64,000 nt of DNA from Hymenobacter setariae. GTDB lineage: Bacteria > Bacteroidota > Bacteroidia > Cytophagales > Hymenobacteraceae. Positions 25,759 to 34,020 of the stretch are shown here, piece after piece. The translations under genes were made by a program, and so were the position numbers. The DNA is taken from NCBI RefSeq assembly GCF_007713685.1, contig NZ_VMRJ01000003.1, forward strand, positions 248,001 through 312,000, in the 5' to 3' direction. Under the pieces are notes generated by a model. The model was given only the letters and a program-made list of their open reading frames with translations. It was not told the DNA's origin and ran no database searches. The number at the start of each line of letters is the position of its first letter. Positions within the stretch are counted from its first letter, which is position 1.

Positions 25759-27072
25759 ATGGCTACTACTACCCTCCCCGCCACCGAAGCTGAGGTGCCG
25801 GCCGATGCGCCTGGGCTGCCCGCCGCCGCGGCCCCCAAGCCCCCCAAGCCGCCCAAGTCGGAGCCCTCGGCACTGGTGCAGCAGGCCCAGGCCTACGTGG
25901 AGCCGCTGCTCAAAAATGACCTCGACCCGCGCCTTACGTACCACACGCTGGCTCATACCACCTATGTGGTAGAGCAGGCCCATGCCCTAGCCGATAGCGC
26001 CAAGCTCACCCCCGCCGATACGGAGCTGCTGCTCGTGGCCGCTTGGTTTCACGACTCGGGCTACCTCGACACCTACGATGGCCATGAGTACAAGAGCATG
26101 GCCCGCGCCGAGGCCTGGCTGCGCGAGAAGCAGCTAGACCCTGCCCGCATTGAGGTAATTAAAAACCTCATTCGGGTCACCCATCGCAACGAGGAGCCTA
26201 CTACCGAGCTCGAAAAAATCATGGTAGACGCCGACATGAGTAATCTGGCGGCCGAGGACTTCCGCTCGCGGGCCGAGCTCATTCGTACCGAGTGGGAGCT
26301 CTCCCTAGGCAAGTCTTACACCAACCCCGAGTGGGCCGAGCTGCAACTCAACTTTATGCTGGCCCACAAGTACCAGTCAGAAGTTGGCAAGGACCGCTAC
26401 AAGAAAGCGCTCAAGGTCAACATTGAGGACCAGCGCGACTACCTCAAAAAGACCGAGAAAAAGGCCAAGAAGAAGGAAAAGAAAGCCACCGACACTTATG
26501 CCGAGCCCAAGCGGGGCATCGAAACGATGTTTCGCACCATGTATTCCAACCACATGAAGCTGAGCGACATGGCCGATAAAAAGGCCAGTATGATGATACA
26601 GCTCAACGCGGTTATTTTGTCGGTTATCATCACCTACTTCGGAGCCAAGTCGTCGTCGCTGGCTACCACGGGCGGCACCAGCTTCATCCGCAATCCCATT
26701 CTGGCCGTGCCTATGGGCATCTTGCTGCTCACGGCCCTAGGGTCAGTTACCTCGGCCATCCTCTCGGCCCAGCCCGATGTCACGAGCTTTAAGTGGCTCA
26801 AGCGCAACCCTGAAATTGCGACCAATCGCCGCGTTAACCTCTTGTTCTTCGGCCAGTTCACCAAGCTTAGCCTTCAGCGCTTTCAGGAAGGTATGCGCGA
26901 GCTCATGCGCCAAAAGGATACGCTCTATACCAACATGGTGACCGACGTGTACTACCTAGGCGAGGTGCTCGACCGCAAGTACAAACTGCTGCGCGTGAGC
27001 TACTCTATCTTCATGGTAGGCTTGATTCTCACCGCCTTGTCCTTCGCCATTGTGTTGGCGTATAAGATGTAA
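25759..27072 (+). CDS. HD-domain phosphohydrolase fused to a Pycsar-effector-type membrane domain (DUF5706-like)
   Basis: 438 residues from the ATG at 25759; the longer frame from 25633 adds an implausible basic leader. Residues 1-40 are a Pro/Ala-rich, disordered lead. Residues 45-220 are an HD domain with YHTLAHTTYVV, the metal pair WFHDSGY, THRNEE and VDADMSNL. A Lys-rich charged stretch (about 225-250) follows. The C-terminal part has the motif MFRTMYSNHMKLSDMADKKASMMIQLNAVILS and two or three membrane helices (YFGAK; NPILAVPMGILLLTALGSVTSAIL; FMVGLILTALSFAIVLAY). This matches the membrane effector of Pycsar anti-phage systems, which responds to cyclic pyrimidine nucleotides. No cyclase is in the window. 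The HD part could destroy the signal nucleotide or provide a separate activity. Divergent from the giant phosphoesterase gene. Confidence 0.85.
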   Translation: MATTTLPATEAEVPADAPGLPAAAAPKPPKPPKSEPSALVQQAQAYVEPLLKNDLDPRLTYHTLAHTTYVVEQAHALADSAKLTPADTELLLVAAWFHDSGYLDTYDGHEYKSMARAEAWLREKQLDPARIEVIKNLIRVTHRNEEPTTELEKIMVDADMSNLAAEDFRSRAELIRTEWELSLGKSYTNPEWAELQLNFMLAHKYQSEVGKDRYKKALKVNIEDQRDYLKKTEKKAKKKEKKATDTYAEPKRGIETMFRTMYSNHMKLSDMADKKASMMIQLNAVILSVIITYFGAKSSSLATTGGTSFIRNPILAVPMGILLLTALGSVTSAILSAQPDVTSFKWLKRNPEIATNRRVNLLFFGQFTKLSLQRFQEGMRELMRQKDTLYTNMVTDVYYLGEVLDRKYKLLRVSYSIFMVGLILTALSFAIVLAYKM

Positions 27073-27108
27073 GTGGTGTGCCAGCTAGACCTAGGGCCTG
27101 CTAGTTCT

Positions 27109-27116
27109 TACCTTTG
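27109..27116 (+). promoter_or_regulatory. Promoter -7 element of tRNA-Arg (TACCTTTG)
   Basis: Exact match to TAnnTTTG, ending 6 bases before the tRNA 5' end, where transcription should start. Confidence 0.7.
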
Positions 27117-27122
27117 TGTACT

Positions 27123-27194
27123 GGCTGCGTAGTTCAAGGGATAGAATAGGCGTTTCCTAAACGCTTGATAGCAGTTCGAATCTGCTCGTGGCTA
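27123..27194 (+). tRNA. tRNA-Arg (anticodon CCT)
   Basis: Folds as a cloverleaf: acceptor GGCTGCG with CGTGGCT (three G-U pairs), D stem GTTC/GAAT, anticodon stem GGCGT/ACGCT with loop TTCCTAA giving anticodon CCT, and T arm AGCAG-TTCGAAT-CTGCT. The discriminator is A, and CCA is not encoded. Reads AGG codons. Confidence 0.92.
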
Positions 27195-27232
27195 CATAGT
27201 TACAGCTCAAAAACTTGAGTGCTTTACTATAA

Positions 27233-27270
27233 ACAAAAAGCTCCGCTGCAAAGGCAGCGGAGCTTTTTGT
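27233..27270. terminator. Bidirectional Rho-independent terminator
   Basis: A 17-bp perfect stem (27233-27249 with 27254-27270) with A5 and T5 flanks. It ends tRNA-Arg rightward and the DUF5686 gene leftward. Confidence 0.92.
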
Positions 27271-27288
27271 TTGCAATTTTTCGGATGC

Positions 27289-29865
27289 TTACAATCGGAA
27301 CTGGGCGCCCACTTTAATACCGAAGTTGCGCGGAGCAGGCTCGTCTGGGCCAGTGGGTGCAGCATTGCGGTAGGTGAGGCGATGAATGAAATCGACCCGG
27401 ATAAACTTGAAAATATTCTCCACGCCGTAGCCGACCTCCACATAGGGCAACTTTCCTAGTGTGGGTAGTGGCGTCTGCGGGCGGCCCTGCATATCAAGAG
27501 GTTGGCGCTGGTTTTTAGAGCTTAAGCCGCCATAAAGCGCATTGGCAGTTGCCACTAGGCGCCAGTTGAGGGCGCGCACGCCCGGAATAGCGTTGAGAAC
27601 AATGCCCTCGAAATGATGGTCGAGCCGGAGCGACACGGAGCGGTCGGTCACAAACTCGTAGTAGTTCATGAGGTTGAAGGCATTGGCGTTGTAAAACGGC
27701 GTCTGGTTGCCAAGCGGGATTTTGAGAAACAGCGCCGGGAGGCGGTCGGGGGCATAGGCGCCTTCAGCGCGGTAGTTGAGTCGCCCAAAGTGGCCCAGCG
27801 ATACACTGTGGCTCACGAGCAGGTTGTATTTCTGATAGCGGGCGTTGCTGCTGGTAAACAGGTCGCGCGCTCCGATGGTGTAGCGAAAGGTGAACACCGG
27901 CAGGCGCTTGAGACCGATAGCGCGGCGGCGGTTTTCGGCCTGCACCTGGGTTTCGTCGGGGGCGTAGCGCGATTCCAGTACTATTTCCGACAGGGTAATG
28001 TCAGGTACCACCCGGTCGTTGCGGCGATATATAAAGTCATTTAGAAACCGTATATTTTGCTCACGCACCGTAATGGTTTGGGTGAACCCGTGAAACAAGT
28101 CGCGCTGCAGCGACAAGGTCATTAAGTCGCGCAAGATGGGCTTGCCTTGGATAAAGCGACCCCAGCGCGTAGCCGCCAGAAAGAGGTTGTTATCGACCTG
28201 CAAAAAGTCATTATCAAGCAGGGCGGCCTGCTCGACATCGTGCCGAAACTCGCCCGTTATTACCGTCCAGTGGCGGCGCTCGGCAATGTAGCTCGACCGC
28301 AGGCCGTACTTAATACGGCCGTCGCGGGTGCCGTAGGCCATGTAGGCCTGCGACACCGTGTTGCGGCTAAAGCCTGGTGTGGTGCGCAGCCCGATGCGAA
28401 AGCGATTGCCCTCGTAGTCGTTGTGGGCGTAGGTATTGATGATAGGGCCCAGTTCTATCTTGCTGTTATTGTCGCCGTTACCAATGCGCTTATAGCCATT
28501 GATAAACAAGTCAATCCAATCGAGGGTACTGCGCACCGATGGCAGGTTTCGGGCCGAGTCGAGCACCGCAAAAGTTTGCCGCTCGCTCAAACTCAGTGTA
28601 TCGGGCCGGTTTTTGTCGAAGTAGCCCTCGGTAGCCCCGGCCGGCAGCATGCCGGTGAGCAGTCCGCTGGCTTCGCCGTTCTTGCCCGGCTCCATGATGC
28701 TCGACACGATAGGCTGGTCATAGAAAGCGGCCTCGTGCGGCTGATTGCGCACAAAACCCGAGTTGACGGTGGTGAAGCGCACACGCAAGGCCGCTTGTTT
28801 TTCGTAGGGTCGAATGCCCATCACTAAGCGGGTACGGGAGGCCAGACCAGGGCCATCTGTAGGTGGAGTCAGGTCCTGGTAGATGCGCAGGTCACTGACG
28901 AAGTTGATGTTAGACTGTTCGCTAGCTACCACGTCGATACGGCGTAGGGCGTACTTTTCGGCCGTAATCCAGACGGTGCCCTTAAACGCCAGGTCGTGCG
29001 GGCGCTTGGGCGTCACGGCTATTTTGTAGCACCAGTCTTTGTCCACAAACACCGAGTCTTGCAGGTCGTAGTCGTAGGTGAGGCGGCCGCCGTCGGCAAT
29101 AGGTGAGATAAAATCCTTACCTAGGATATTTTGCCAGTTTGGGTAAAAGTCAAAGTTCTGAAAATTAGAGCCCAGCATCTGGCTCAGTACTGAGCCTTCG
29201 CGGGGGCCAGCACCGCGCATCTGCTTGTGCAAGATGTCTTCGCGGCGGCGCAGCGGGCTGTATTTCTGGTATACTTTGGAGCCCACTTCGGAAGCAAATA
29301 GCGGCAGTGGAGCATCGGGGTCGGCGGCGGCGGCCGCACCCCGGCGCACGGCCAGCGCCCGAATGTCCTTCACCACCTTGCGGTTGGCCAAGGACTTCGG
29401 AATGTCGGCCATGCTTACCTCAATGCGGTTATATGAGTTGAACTCAGCGGCCGAGAGGGCGTTGCGCTCATTTTCCTTGCGGTGCCGCTGCACCTCGCGC
29501 AAAATGCGAAACGCCGGGTTTTCGCCAGGGCGAATTACTACTTCGCTTAGGGCCACGCCTCCGCCTTTTTTGAGGCGAAACAAGATGGTTTGCTGCGGCA
29601 GGTTGCTCAAGCGCTTGCGCTGGGTCAGAAACCCGAGGGCCGAGGCCGCGAGCGAGTCGGGCGACCCAGTAAGCGAAATCTTAAATTTGCCTTCTAGGTC
29701 AGCCGTGATGCCTGCTGTTGACTTGGGTACAAAAATGGATGCAAAGGGCACCGGTTCACCCGACTGCGCCTCTACCACCTGGCCCGTCACAAATAGTCGT
29801 TGGGCAGCTGCCGGCAGCACCCCGATGAGCAGGGCAACCAGCAACAGCGGAACGGGTAATTTCAT
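27289..29865 (-). CDS. DUF5686 outer-membrane protein with carboxypeptidase-regulatory-like domain
   Basis: 858 residues. Signal peptide at 1-21 (ending AAAQ). A CarboxypepD-regulatory-like domain (about 23-105) includes VTGQVVEAQSGEPVPFASIFV and TADLEGKFKISL. The long DUF5686 body (about 130-858) contains LNWRLV-, YVEVGYGVENIFKFIRVDFIHR- and repeated barrel-like strands to the end. Bacteroidota proteins of this design are predicted outer-membrane proteins related in architecture to TonB-dependent receptors but without the plug. Function unknown. The gene is alone on its strand between two terminators. Confidence 0.88.
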   Translation of the reverse strand: MKLPVPLLLVALLIGVLPAAAQRLFVTGQVVEAQSGEPVPFASIFVPKSTAGITADLEGKFKISLTGSPDSLAASALGFLTQRKRLSNLPQQTILFRLKKGGGVALSEVVIRPGENPAFRILREVQRHRKENERNALSAAEFNSYNRIEVSMADIPKSLANRKVVKDIRALAVRRGAAAAADPDAPLPLFASEVGSKVYQKYSPLRRREDILHKQMRGAGPREGSVLSQMLGSNFQNFDFYPNWQNILGKDFISPIADGGRLTYDYDLQDSVFVDKDWCYKIAVTPKRPHDLAFKGTVWITAEKYALRRIDVVASEQSNINFVSDLRIYQDLTPPTDGPGLASRTRLVMGIRPYEKQAALRVRFTTVNSGFVRNQPHEAAFYDQPIVSSIMEPGKNGEASGLLTGMLPAGATEGYFDKNRPDTLSLSERQTFAVLDSARNLPSVRSTLDWIDLFINGYKRIGNGDNNSKIELGPIINTYAHNDYEGNRFRIGLRTTPGFSRNTVSQAYMAYGTRDGRIKYGLRSSYIAERRHWTVITGEFRHDVEQAALLDNDFLQVDNNLFLAATRWGRFIQGKPILRDLMTLSLQRDLFHGFTQTITVREQNIRFLNDFIYRRNDRVVPDITLSEIVLESRYAPDETQVQAENRRRAIGLKRLPVFTFRYTIGARDLFTSSNARYQKYNLLVSHSVSLGHFGRLNYRAEGAYAPDRLPALFLKIPLGNQTPFYNANAFNLMNYYEFVTDRSVSLRLDHHFEGIVLNAIPGVRALNWRLVATANALYGGLSSKNQRQPLDMQGRPQTPLPTLGKLPYVEVGYGVENIFKFIRVDFIHRLTYRNAAPTGPDEPAPRNFGIKVGAQFRL

Positions 29866-30055
29866 AGAAATGTGTAATAGCAGCGGGGTAAAGTCAAAGG
29901 GTTACGCCTGCAAGTTACGCAATCACTAGCTGGCTGCAAGTAGTTCCCTGTTCTCTTATTTAAGTACGTCTTTAAAAATGTTAAAATAACTATTTAACAG
30001 GCTAATAACAGGCTTGACAATGGCCTGGGATGGTCTTAGCATAGCGGCTGCCATC

Positions 30056-30106
30056 AAAAACAGCCGCCCCCACCAAAGAGCTAGTACTCTTCGGCGGGGG
30101 CGGCTG
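30056..30106 (-). terminator. Rho-independent terminator of the GH1 gene
   Basis: Outer arms 30061-30074 and 30093-30106 (one mismatch) with a second small stem (AAGAG/CTCTT) in the loop. On the minus strand TTTTTG follows. Confidence 0.85.
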
Positions 30107-30129
30107 GCCTTTGGTCAAGCTGCGAGCAG

Positions 30130-31464
30130 CTACACCTCGACCTTCAAGGTGGCGGGGCGGGCAGTCACCTCAAACAGTTCGCCGTGGGGCACTATCGTGA
30201 TTTGGCCGTACTCTTCGAGCAACTGCTTGTAAGCCTCGGCTACAAGCCTAGGCTTGCGGTCGAGGTCAAAAAGGCCGCAGGCGTTCACGGTGCCTTTCTT
30301 TTCAGCTAGGCCAGTTTCCCAGTCAATCTGGTCGATAAGCGAATACCAGGTGAAGCCTAGCACAGGCACGCCCTCCTTGCGCAGGCGCAGGATGTTAACC
30401 CACTGTTTCCAAAGCCAAACGGGGGCCTCGTTGGCATCAAAAACGTTGGTTTCGGTGTGCATTACCGGCTTTTTGTAGCGCTGGTAGTAGTCGTGGGTGA
30501 TGGTCGACCAGCCTAGCACATCGATACTGGTGCAGACCTCGCCATTGGGCAGCATTATTTTCTCGTTGCGGCCGTAGTAGTCGTTGCCCATTATCTGGTA
30601 GCCGGGCGGCTCGCCGGCCATAAACCAGTCATACTCCTGGCGGGTCATGCCATTGTCGTACAAGTAGTTCACTACCTCACCCTCAGGGTGGTGGGCATAC
30701 AGCAAATCAAGTGACGTAAAGCGCAGCAGGTTTTCGAGCTGTACGGCGGGCGTACGCTCGGCGCGCAGCTCGTGAATGAATTCGGCCGACTCGCTCTGTA
30801 CTATCACGCAGTCGGGACGGTGCTTAGCAATCTGTTGCGTGCCCATGATACTGGCCGCCGCGCAGTGCTTGAGCGCCGTCACAAAGCCCTTGTCTGATTT
30901 AAGCTGCTCGTTCCAGACGCCATCCTTGGCGCTCGACCGGGCCGTGACGTAAATCTCGTTTACGGGGGTGTAGTAGCGCACCCAGGGGTAGCGCTTGGCC
31001 ACTTGCTCGCAGTAGTCGGCAAACTGAACCGGTAGGTCGGGATTCTGAAAATCACCCAGCCAGTCGGGCACGCCAAAGTGCATCAGGTCCAGAATGGGCG
31101 TGATGCCTAGGCGCTGTATTTCGGCCATGGCTAGGTCGGCAAATTCCCAGTCGTACTTGCCGGGTGCCTGCTGAATCTTGTAGTAGGGTAGGCCATAGCG
31201 CAGCACCTTCAAGCCCAGCTCCTTTACCAGCCCTAGGTCTTCCTTGTAGCGGTTGTAGTGGTCGCACTCGGCCAGCATATCGCGCCGGGTTTTGCCGTGG
31301 TCGATGGTAGGGTAGCTGCACTCGATGCCGGTGGCAAACATAAAGTTGTTGGGCAGCCCCGTGGGCAGGCCTTTGCCATTATGCCCACGTGCCCCGCCAA
31401 ACTCGTCACCTTCGTAGTTGCCGTCGCCGAATTTGCGTTTTATCTCGGTGAGAAAGGATTTCAT
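30130..31464 (-). CDS. Glycoside hydrolase family 1-like beta-glycosidase
   Basis: A 444-residue (beta/alpha)8 enzyme, probably cytoplasmic since no signal peptide is seen. Glu170 in YYTPVNEIYV fits the acid/base position and Glu338 in VMHTETNV the nucleophile, as in clan A retaining enzymes. GIECSYP, FGVPDWLGDF (strand 3) and LGFTWYSLIDQIDWETG near the end match the GH1 family-like group annotated as family 1 glycosylhydrolase. The nucleophile context (HTETN) departs from the classical ITENG of GH1, so the substrate cannot be assumed to be a beta-glucoside. It follows a GMC oxidoreductase gene on the same strand, with an AT-rich inverted repeat between them. Confidence 0.85.
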   Translation of the reverse strand: MKSFLTEIKRKFGDGNYEGDEFGGARGHNGKGLPTGLPNNFMFATGIECSYPTIDHGKTRRDMLAECDHYNRYKEDLGLVKELGLKVLRYGLPYYKIQQAPGKYDWEFADLAMAEIQRLGITPILDLMHFGVPDWLGDFQNPDLPVQFADYCEQVAKRYPWVRYYTPVNEIYVTARSSAKDGVWNEQLKSDKGFVTALKHCAAASIMGTQQIAKHRPDCVIVQSESAEFIHELRAERTPAVQLENLLRFTSLDLLYAHHPEGEVVNYLYDNGMTRQEYDWFMAGEPPGYQIMGNDYYGRNEKIMLPNGEVCTSIDVLGWSTITHDYYQRYKKPVMHTETNVFDANEAPVWLWKQWVNILRLRKEGVPVLGFTWYSLIDQIDWETGLAEKKGTVNACGLFDLDRKPRLVAEAYKQLLEEYGQITIVPHGELFEVTARPATLKVEV

Positions 31465-31471
31465 TTTAAGG

Positions 31472-31563
31472 ATTAATGAGTAATTATTAATGGTTGATGA
31501 AGTGATATAGCTAATTGGTAATCAGTAAGGAAAAGCATTAACCATTAATAATTCATCATTAAT
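31472..31563. repeat. AT-rich intergenic inverted repeat
   Basis: Arms 31472-31495 and 31540-31563 match over 24 bases with two central mismatches, around a 44-base spacer. It lies between the GMC gene stop and the GH1 gene start. The spacer may hold the GH1 promoter. The arm resembles, loosely, the hairpin at 2113-2170. Confidence 0.6.
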
Positions 31564-31569
31564 CGCGGC

Positions 31570-33249
31570 TTAGCTATCGCGCCGCCGCTCGCGCGCCAAA
31601 AACTTATCGGCCGTGCGCAAGCTCAAGGCCATAATTGTCAGGGCCGGGTTCACGCTAAGGGCGCTCGGAAAAGTCGAGTTGTCGGAGATGTAGAGGTTGG
31701 GCACATCAAATGCCCGGCCATCGCGGTCAACCACGGCATCGTCGCCGCTGCGGCCCATACGGGCCGTACCAATGACGTGAGCGTAGCGGTCAAATGCCCA
31801 GATGTCGGTAGCGCCGGCCGCCTCCCAAATGGCGCGCATTTTCTTTTCGGCGTGGGCCGTCATGCGAACCTCGTTGTCTTGAGCGGTGAAATGCAAGCGT
31901 GGCTTGGGCAGCTGGCGCGCGTCGAGCTCGTCGCTCAGCTCCATAAAGTTGTCGGCGTGCGGCAGGCAGTCACCTAGGATGTTAATACCCGCTACGTGGT
32001 TGAACTGGCGCATGTAGTCGCGCATAGCCTGGCCCCAGAGCTTGCGCCCGCGGGCTGCCTGGCTAGCAAACGTAACTGGCATTACGCCGATGCTTTGCAG
32101 CAGATAGCCGCCCACAAAATCGGCATCTTGAGGCCGGTGAGTGTCTTGCGAAATGAGCCCGCCCGGAATGCCCTTGGTTGGCCGTACTTCTTCCTCAAAC
32201 GTGCCCCACACTTGAATGCCAGTGTGCGCCATCAGGTTGCGGCCTACTTGGCCGCTGGTCAGCCCTAGGTTGTTGAGCAGCAGCAAGCGAGGTGTTTCGA
32301 CGGCGCCGCCGCATAAGAACAGGTGGCGGCAGGCCTGGCGGTGCTGCTGGCCGTTTTGGGTGTATACCACCGCCGAAACCAAGCCCTGGGCATTGCGCTC
32401 GATTTCGGTTACGAAGCTATTAGGCCGAATATCAGCCCCAAACTTCACTGCCACCGGAATGTACGTTACGTCCATGCTGGACTTGGCCCCGTTGGAGCAT
32501 CCCGCTTGGCAAAAGCCTCGGTTGGTGCACGCCTGCCGCCAGCCCACGCCCTCCTGAAAGTAAGGGGCCGATAAGGCCGCGTTGGCAGCCGGCGAGGTGC
32601 GGATGCCGAGCTTCTCGGCGCCACGCACCATCAGTTGGGCGGCACTATTGAGGGGCAGTGGGGGCAGCACATAGCCCTTGGGGCGGGCCGGCCCCCAGGG
32701 GTAGGGGGTAGGTCCCGAAACCCCCAGAAACTGCTCCACCTCTTCGTAGTAGGGGGCCAGTTCATCGTAGGTCAGGGGCCAGTCTTCACCCTGGCCAAAG
32801 TCGCGCTTTAGCGTGAGGTCGTCGGGCAGGGGGCGCGGCGTGTAAGCCGTGTAGTGCAGCGTCGAGCCACCTACGCCGGTACCCGAGTTGTTGCGGCCCA
32901 TGGCCAGCGGGTTGCCGCCCGCCGCCAGGCGCTCATCGTTCCAGAATAGGAAGTTCTGTGCCTTTTCGTCGGTGGCAAAATCCTTGGTCGGGTCGTGCCA
33001 GGGGCCGGCTTCCAGCGCCACTACCTTTAGCCCGGCCTGAGCTAGGCGGGCCAGCAGCGGTGCCCCGCCTGCTCCTAGGCCAATAACCACGCAGTCAACT
33101 TCCTCTTGTTTGGTAGGAGTGGGCTGAGACTGTTCTTGCGGCGTAGCGGCAGCTTGGTTTTCAGCTAGTATTTCGCGCAGCAGCGGGTCCTGCACGGGCG
33201 TATCGAGCGGGGTAAGCACCCCCTCTTCGGCAATTTCTTCGTCGGGCAT
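31570..33249 (-). CDS. GMC family FAD-dependent oxidoreductase
   Basis: The 559-residue flavoprotein oxidises a sugar or alcohol. The FAD-binding Rossmann motif is VIGLGAGGAPLLARLAQAGLKVVALEAG (about 55-82), preceded by an acidic/Gln-rich lead of 50 residues. Other GMC signatures are GVGGSTLHYTAYTPR, FLCGGAVETPRLLLLNN, HVIGTARMG and the C-terminal LYISDNSTFPSALSVNPALTIMALSLR. It is immediately downstream (93 bases) of a gluconate 2-dehydrogenase subunit-3-like gene, the usual pairing for membrane-linked sugar dehydrogenases. No Tat signal is seen and no cytochrome subunit is next to it, so its electron acceptor is unclear. Confidence 0.93.
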   Translation of the reverse strand: MPDEEIAEEGVLTPLDTPVQDPLLREILAENQAAATPQEQSQPTPTKQEEVDCVVIGLGAGGAPLLARLAQAGLKVVALEAGPWHDPTKDFATDEKAQNFLFWNDERLAAGGNPLAMGRNNSGTGVGGSTLHYTAYTPRPLPDDLTLKRDFGQGEDWPLTYDELAPYYEEVEQFLGVSGPTPYPWGPARPKGYVLPPLPLNSAAQLMVRGAEKLGIRTSPAANAALSAPYFQEGVGWRQACTNRGFCQAGCSNGAKSSMDVTYIPVAVKFGADIRPNSFVTEIERNAQGLVSAVVYTQNGQQHRQACRHLFLCGGAVETPRLLLLNNLGLTSGQVGRNLMAHTGIQVWGTFEEEVRPTKGIPGGLISQDTHRPQDADFVGGYLLQSIGVMPVTFASQAARGRKLWGQAMRDYMRQFNHVAGINILGDCLPHADNFMELSDELDARQLPKPRLHFTAQDNEVRMTAHAEKKMRAIWEAAGATDIWAFDRYAHVIGTARMGRSGDDAVVDRDGRAFDVPNLYISDNSTFPSALSVNPALTIMALSLRTADKFLARERRRDS

Positions 33250-33342
33250 AAACTAGTATATGGGGCGCGGAGCTAGGCCCGCCGGGGTTGATAGGCAGTG
33301 TATTGGAGCGGAGGGAAGCGGAGCGGAAGTAGCCCCGGCCGG

Positions 33343-33918
33343 CTATTGCTCCCGTGCGTCTTTTTGGTTGAGGCCGATATTGACCCAGCTGGGTAGGTCG
33401 GCGTAGCCCACGTAGCCAATCTCATCCTGCGCCCAGGGGTGGGCGTAGTAGTTTTCGGTGAGCTCGGCCAGCATCTCCTCAAAAAAGCGCGTTGCTTTCA
33501 GGCTCTGCCATATTTCGCCGGGCGGGTTGCCGCTGGCCAGCGATTCAATAACGGCATCTTTCTGAGCCGGCTCAAGCTGTTCAAAATTCTTCTGAAACAG
33601 GGCTTGCGCTATTTGCTCGATGCCACCCAGACCTAGGCGGTAGGCCTCGCGGTCGGGGGGCAGGGCATCGTAGCGCCAGCCATCCGACTGACCTTCGGCC
33701 AAGCGCTTGTCAACGGCCGCGATAAGTGGAATCGGCACCGGCCGCTCGGGCTGCGGAAACAATCGCGCTGCCACTGCCACAAAGAGCTGGTAGGTTTCGG
33801 GGGCGAAAAACTGCGGCTCGTAGGCCGCCGCCTGGCTGGTTGCGGCTAAGCGCTGCGTTAGCTCGGCGCGGGTAGCCTCCGACAAGTGGGAGGTGGGCAG
33901 CAGCTCCTGAAAAGTCAT
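33343..33918 (-). CDS. Gluconate 2-dehydrogenase subunit 3 family protein
   Basis: The 191-residue helical small subunit partners the large GMC flavoprotein encoded just downstream. Family-like features are the PETYQLFVAVAARLFPQPERPVPIPLIAAVDKRL region (about 40-75), the middle helix AYRLGLGGIEQIAQALF and the end region HPWAQDEIGYVGYADLPSWVNIG. Unlike many members it lacks a twin-arginine signal at the N-terminus, suggesting that the complex may stay in the cytoplasm or use another route. Confidence 0.85.
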   Translation of the reverse strand: MTFQELLPTSHLSEATRAELTQRLAATSQAAAYEPQFFAPETYQLFVAVAARLFPQPERPVPIPLIAAVDKRLAEGQSDGWRYDALPPDREAYRLGLGGIEQIAQALFQKNFEQLEPAQKDAVIESLASGNPPGEIWQSLKATRFFEEMLAELTENYYAHPWAQDEIGYVGYADLPSWVNIGLNQKDAREQ

Positions 33919-33938
33919 ACGTTGCTTGAAAAAAAGTA

Positions 33939-33988
33939 AGCGGGCTGTTAGCTGCTTATTCGACCTGAAAAGCAGCTAACAGCCCGCT
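33939..33988 (-). terminator. Terminator after the SDR gene, 19-bp perfect stem
   Basis: Arms 33939-33957 and 33970-33988 are exact reverse complements. On the minus strand a run of seven T follows within a few bases, so it ends the SDR gene and separates it from the GMC pair. Confidence 0.85.
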
Positions 33989-34020
33989 AGGCTAGTAGAA
34001 CGTACAAACTCCTCCGTAGG

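Noticed and set aside
25759..27072. Complete Pycsar defence operon
   Set aside because: No adenylate-cyclase-like PycC gene is adjacent or in the window; the neighbours are a barrel protein and tRNA-Arg, so only an orphan effector-type protein can be claimed.
28147..28827. 226-residue forward frame
   Set aside because: Runs antisense to the DUF5686 gene, which has strong family features throughout; GC-rich DNA gives long open antisense frames.
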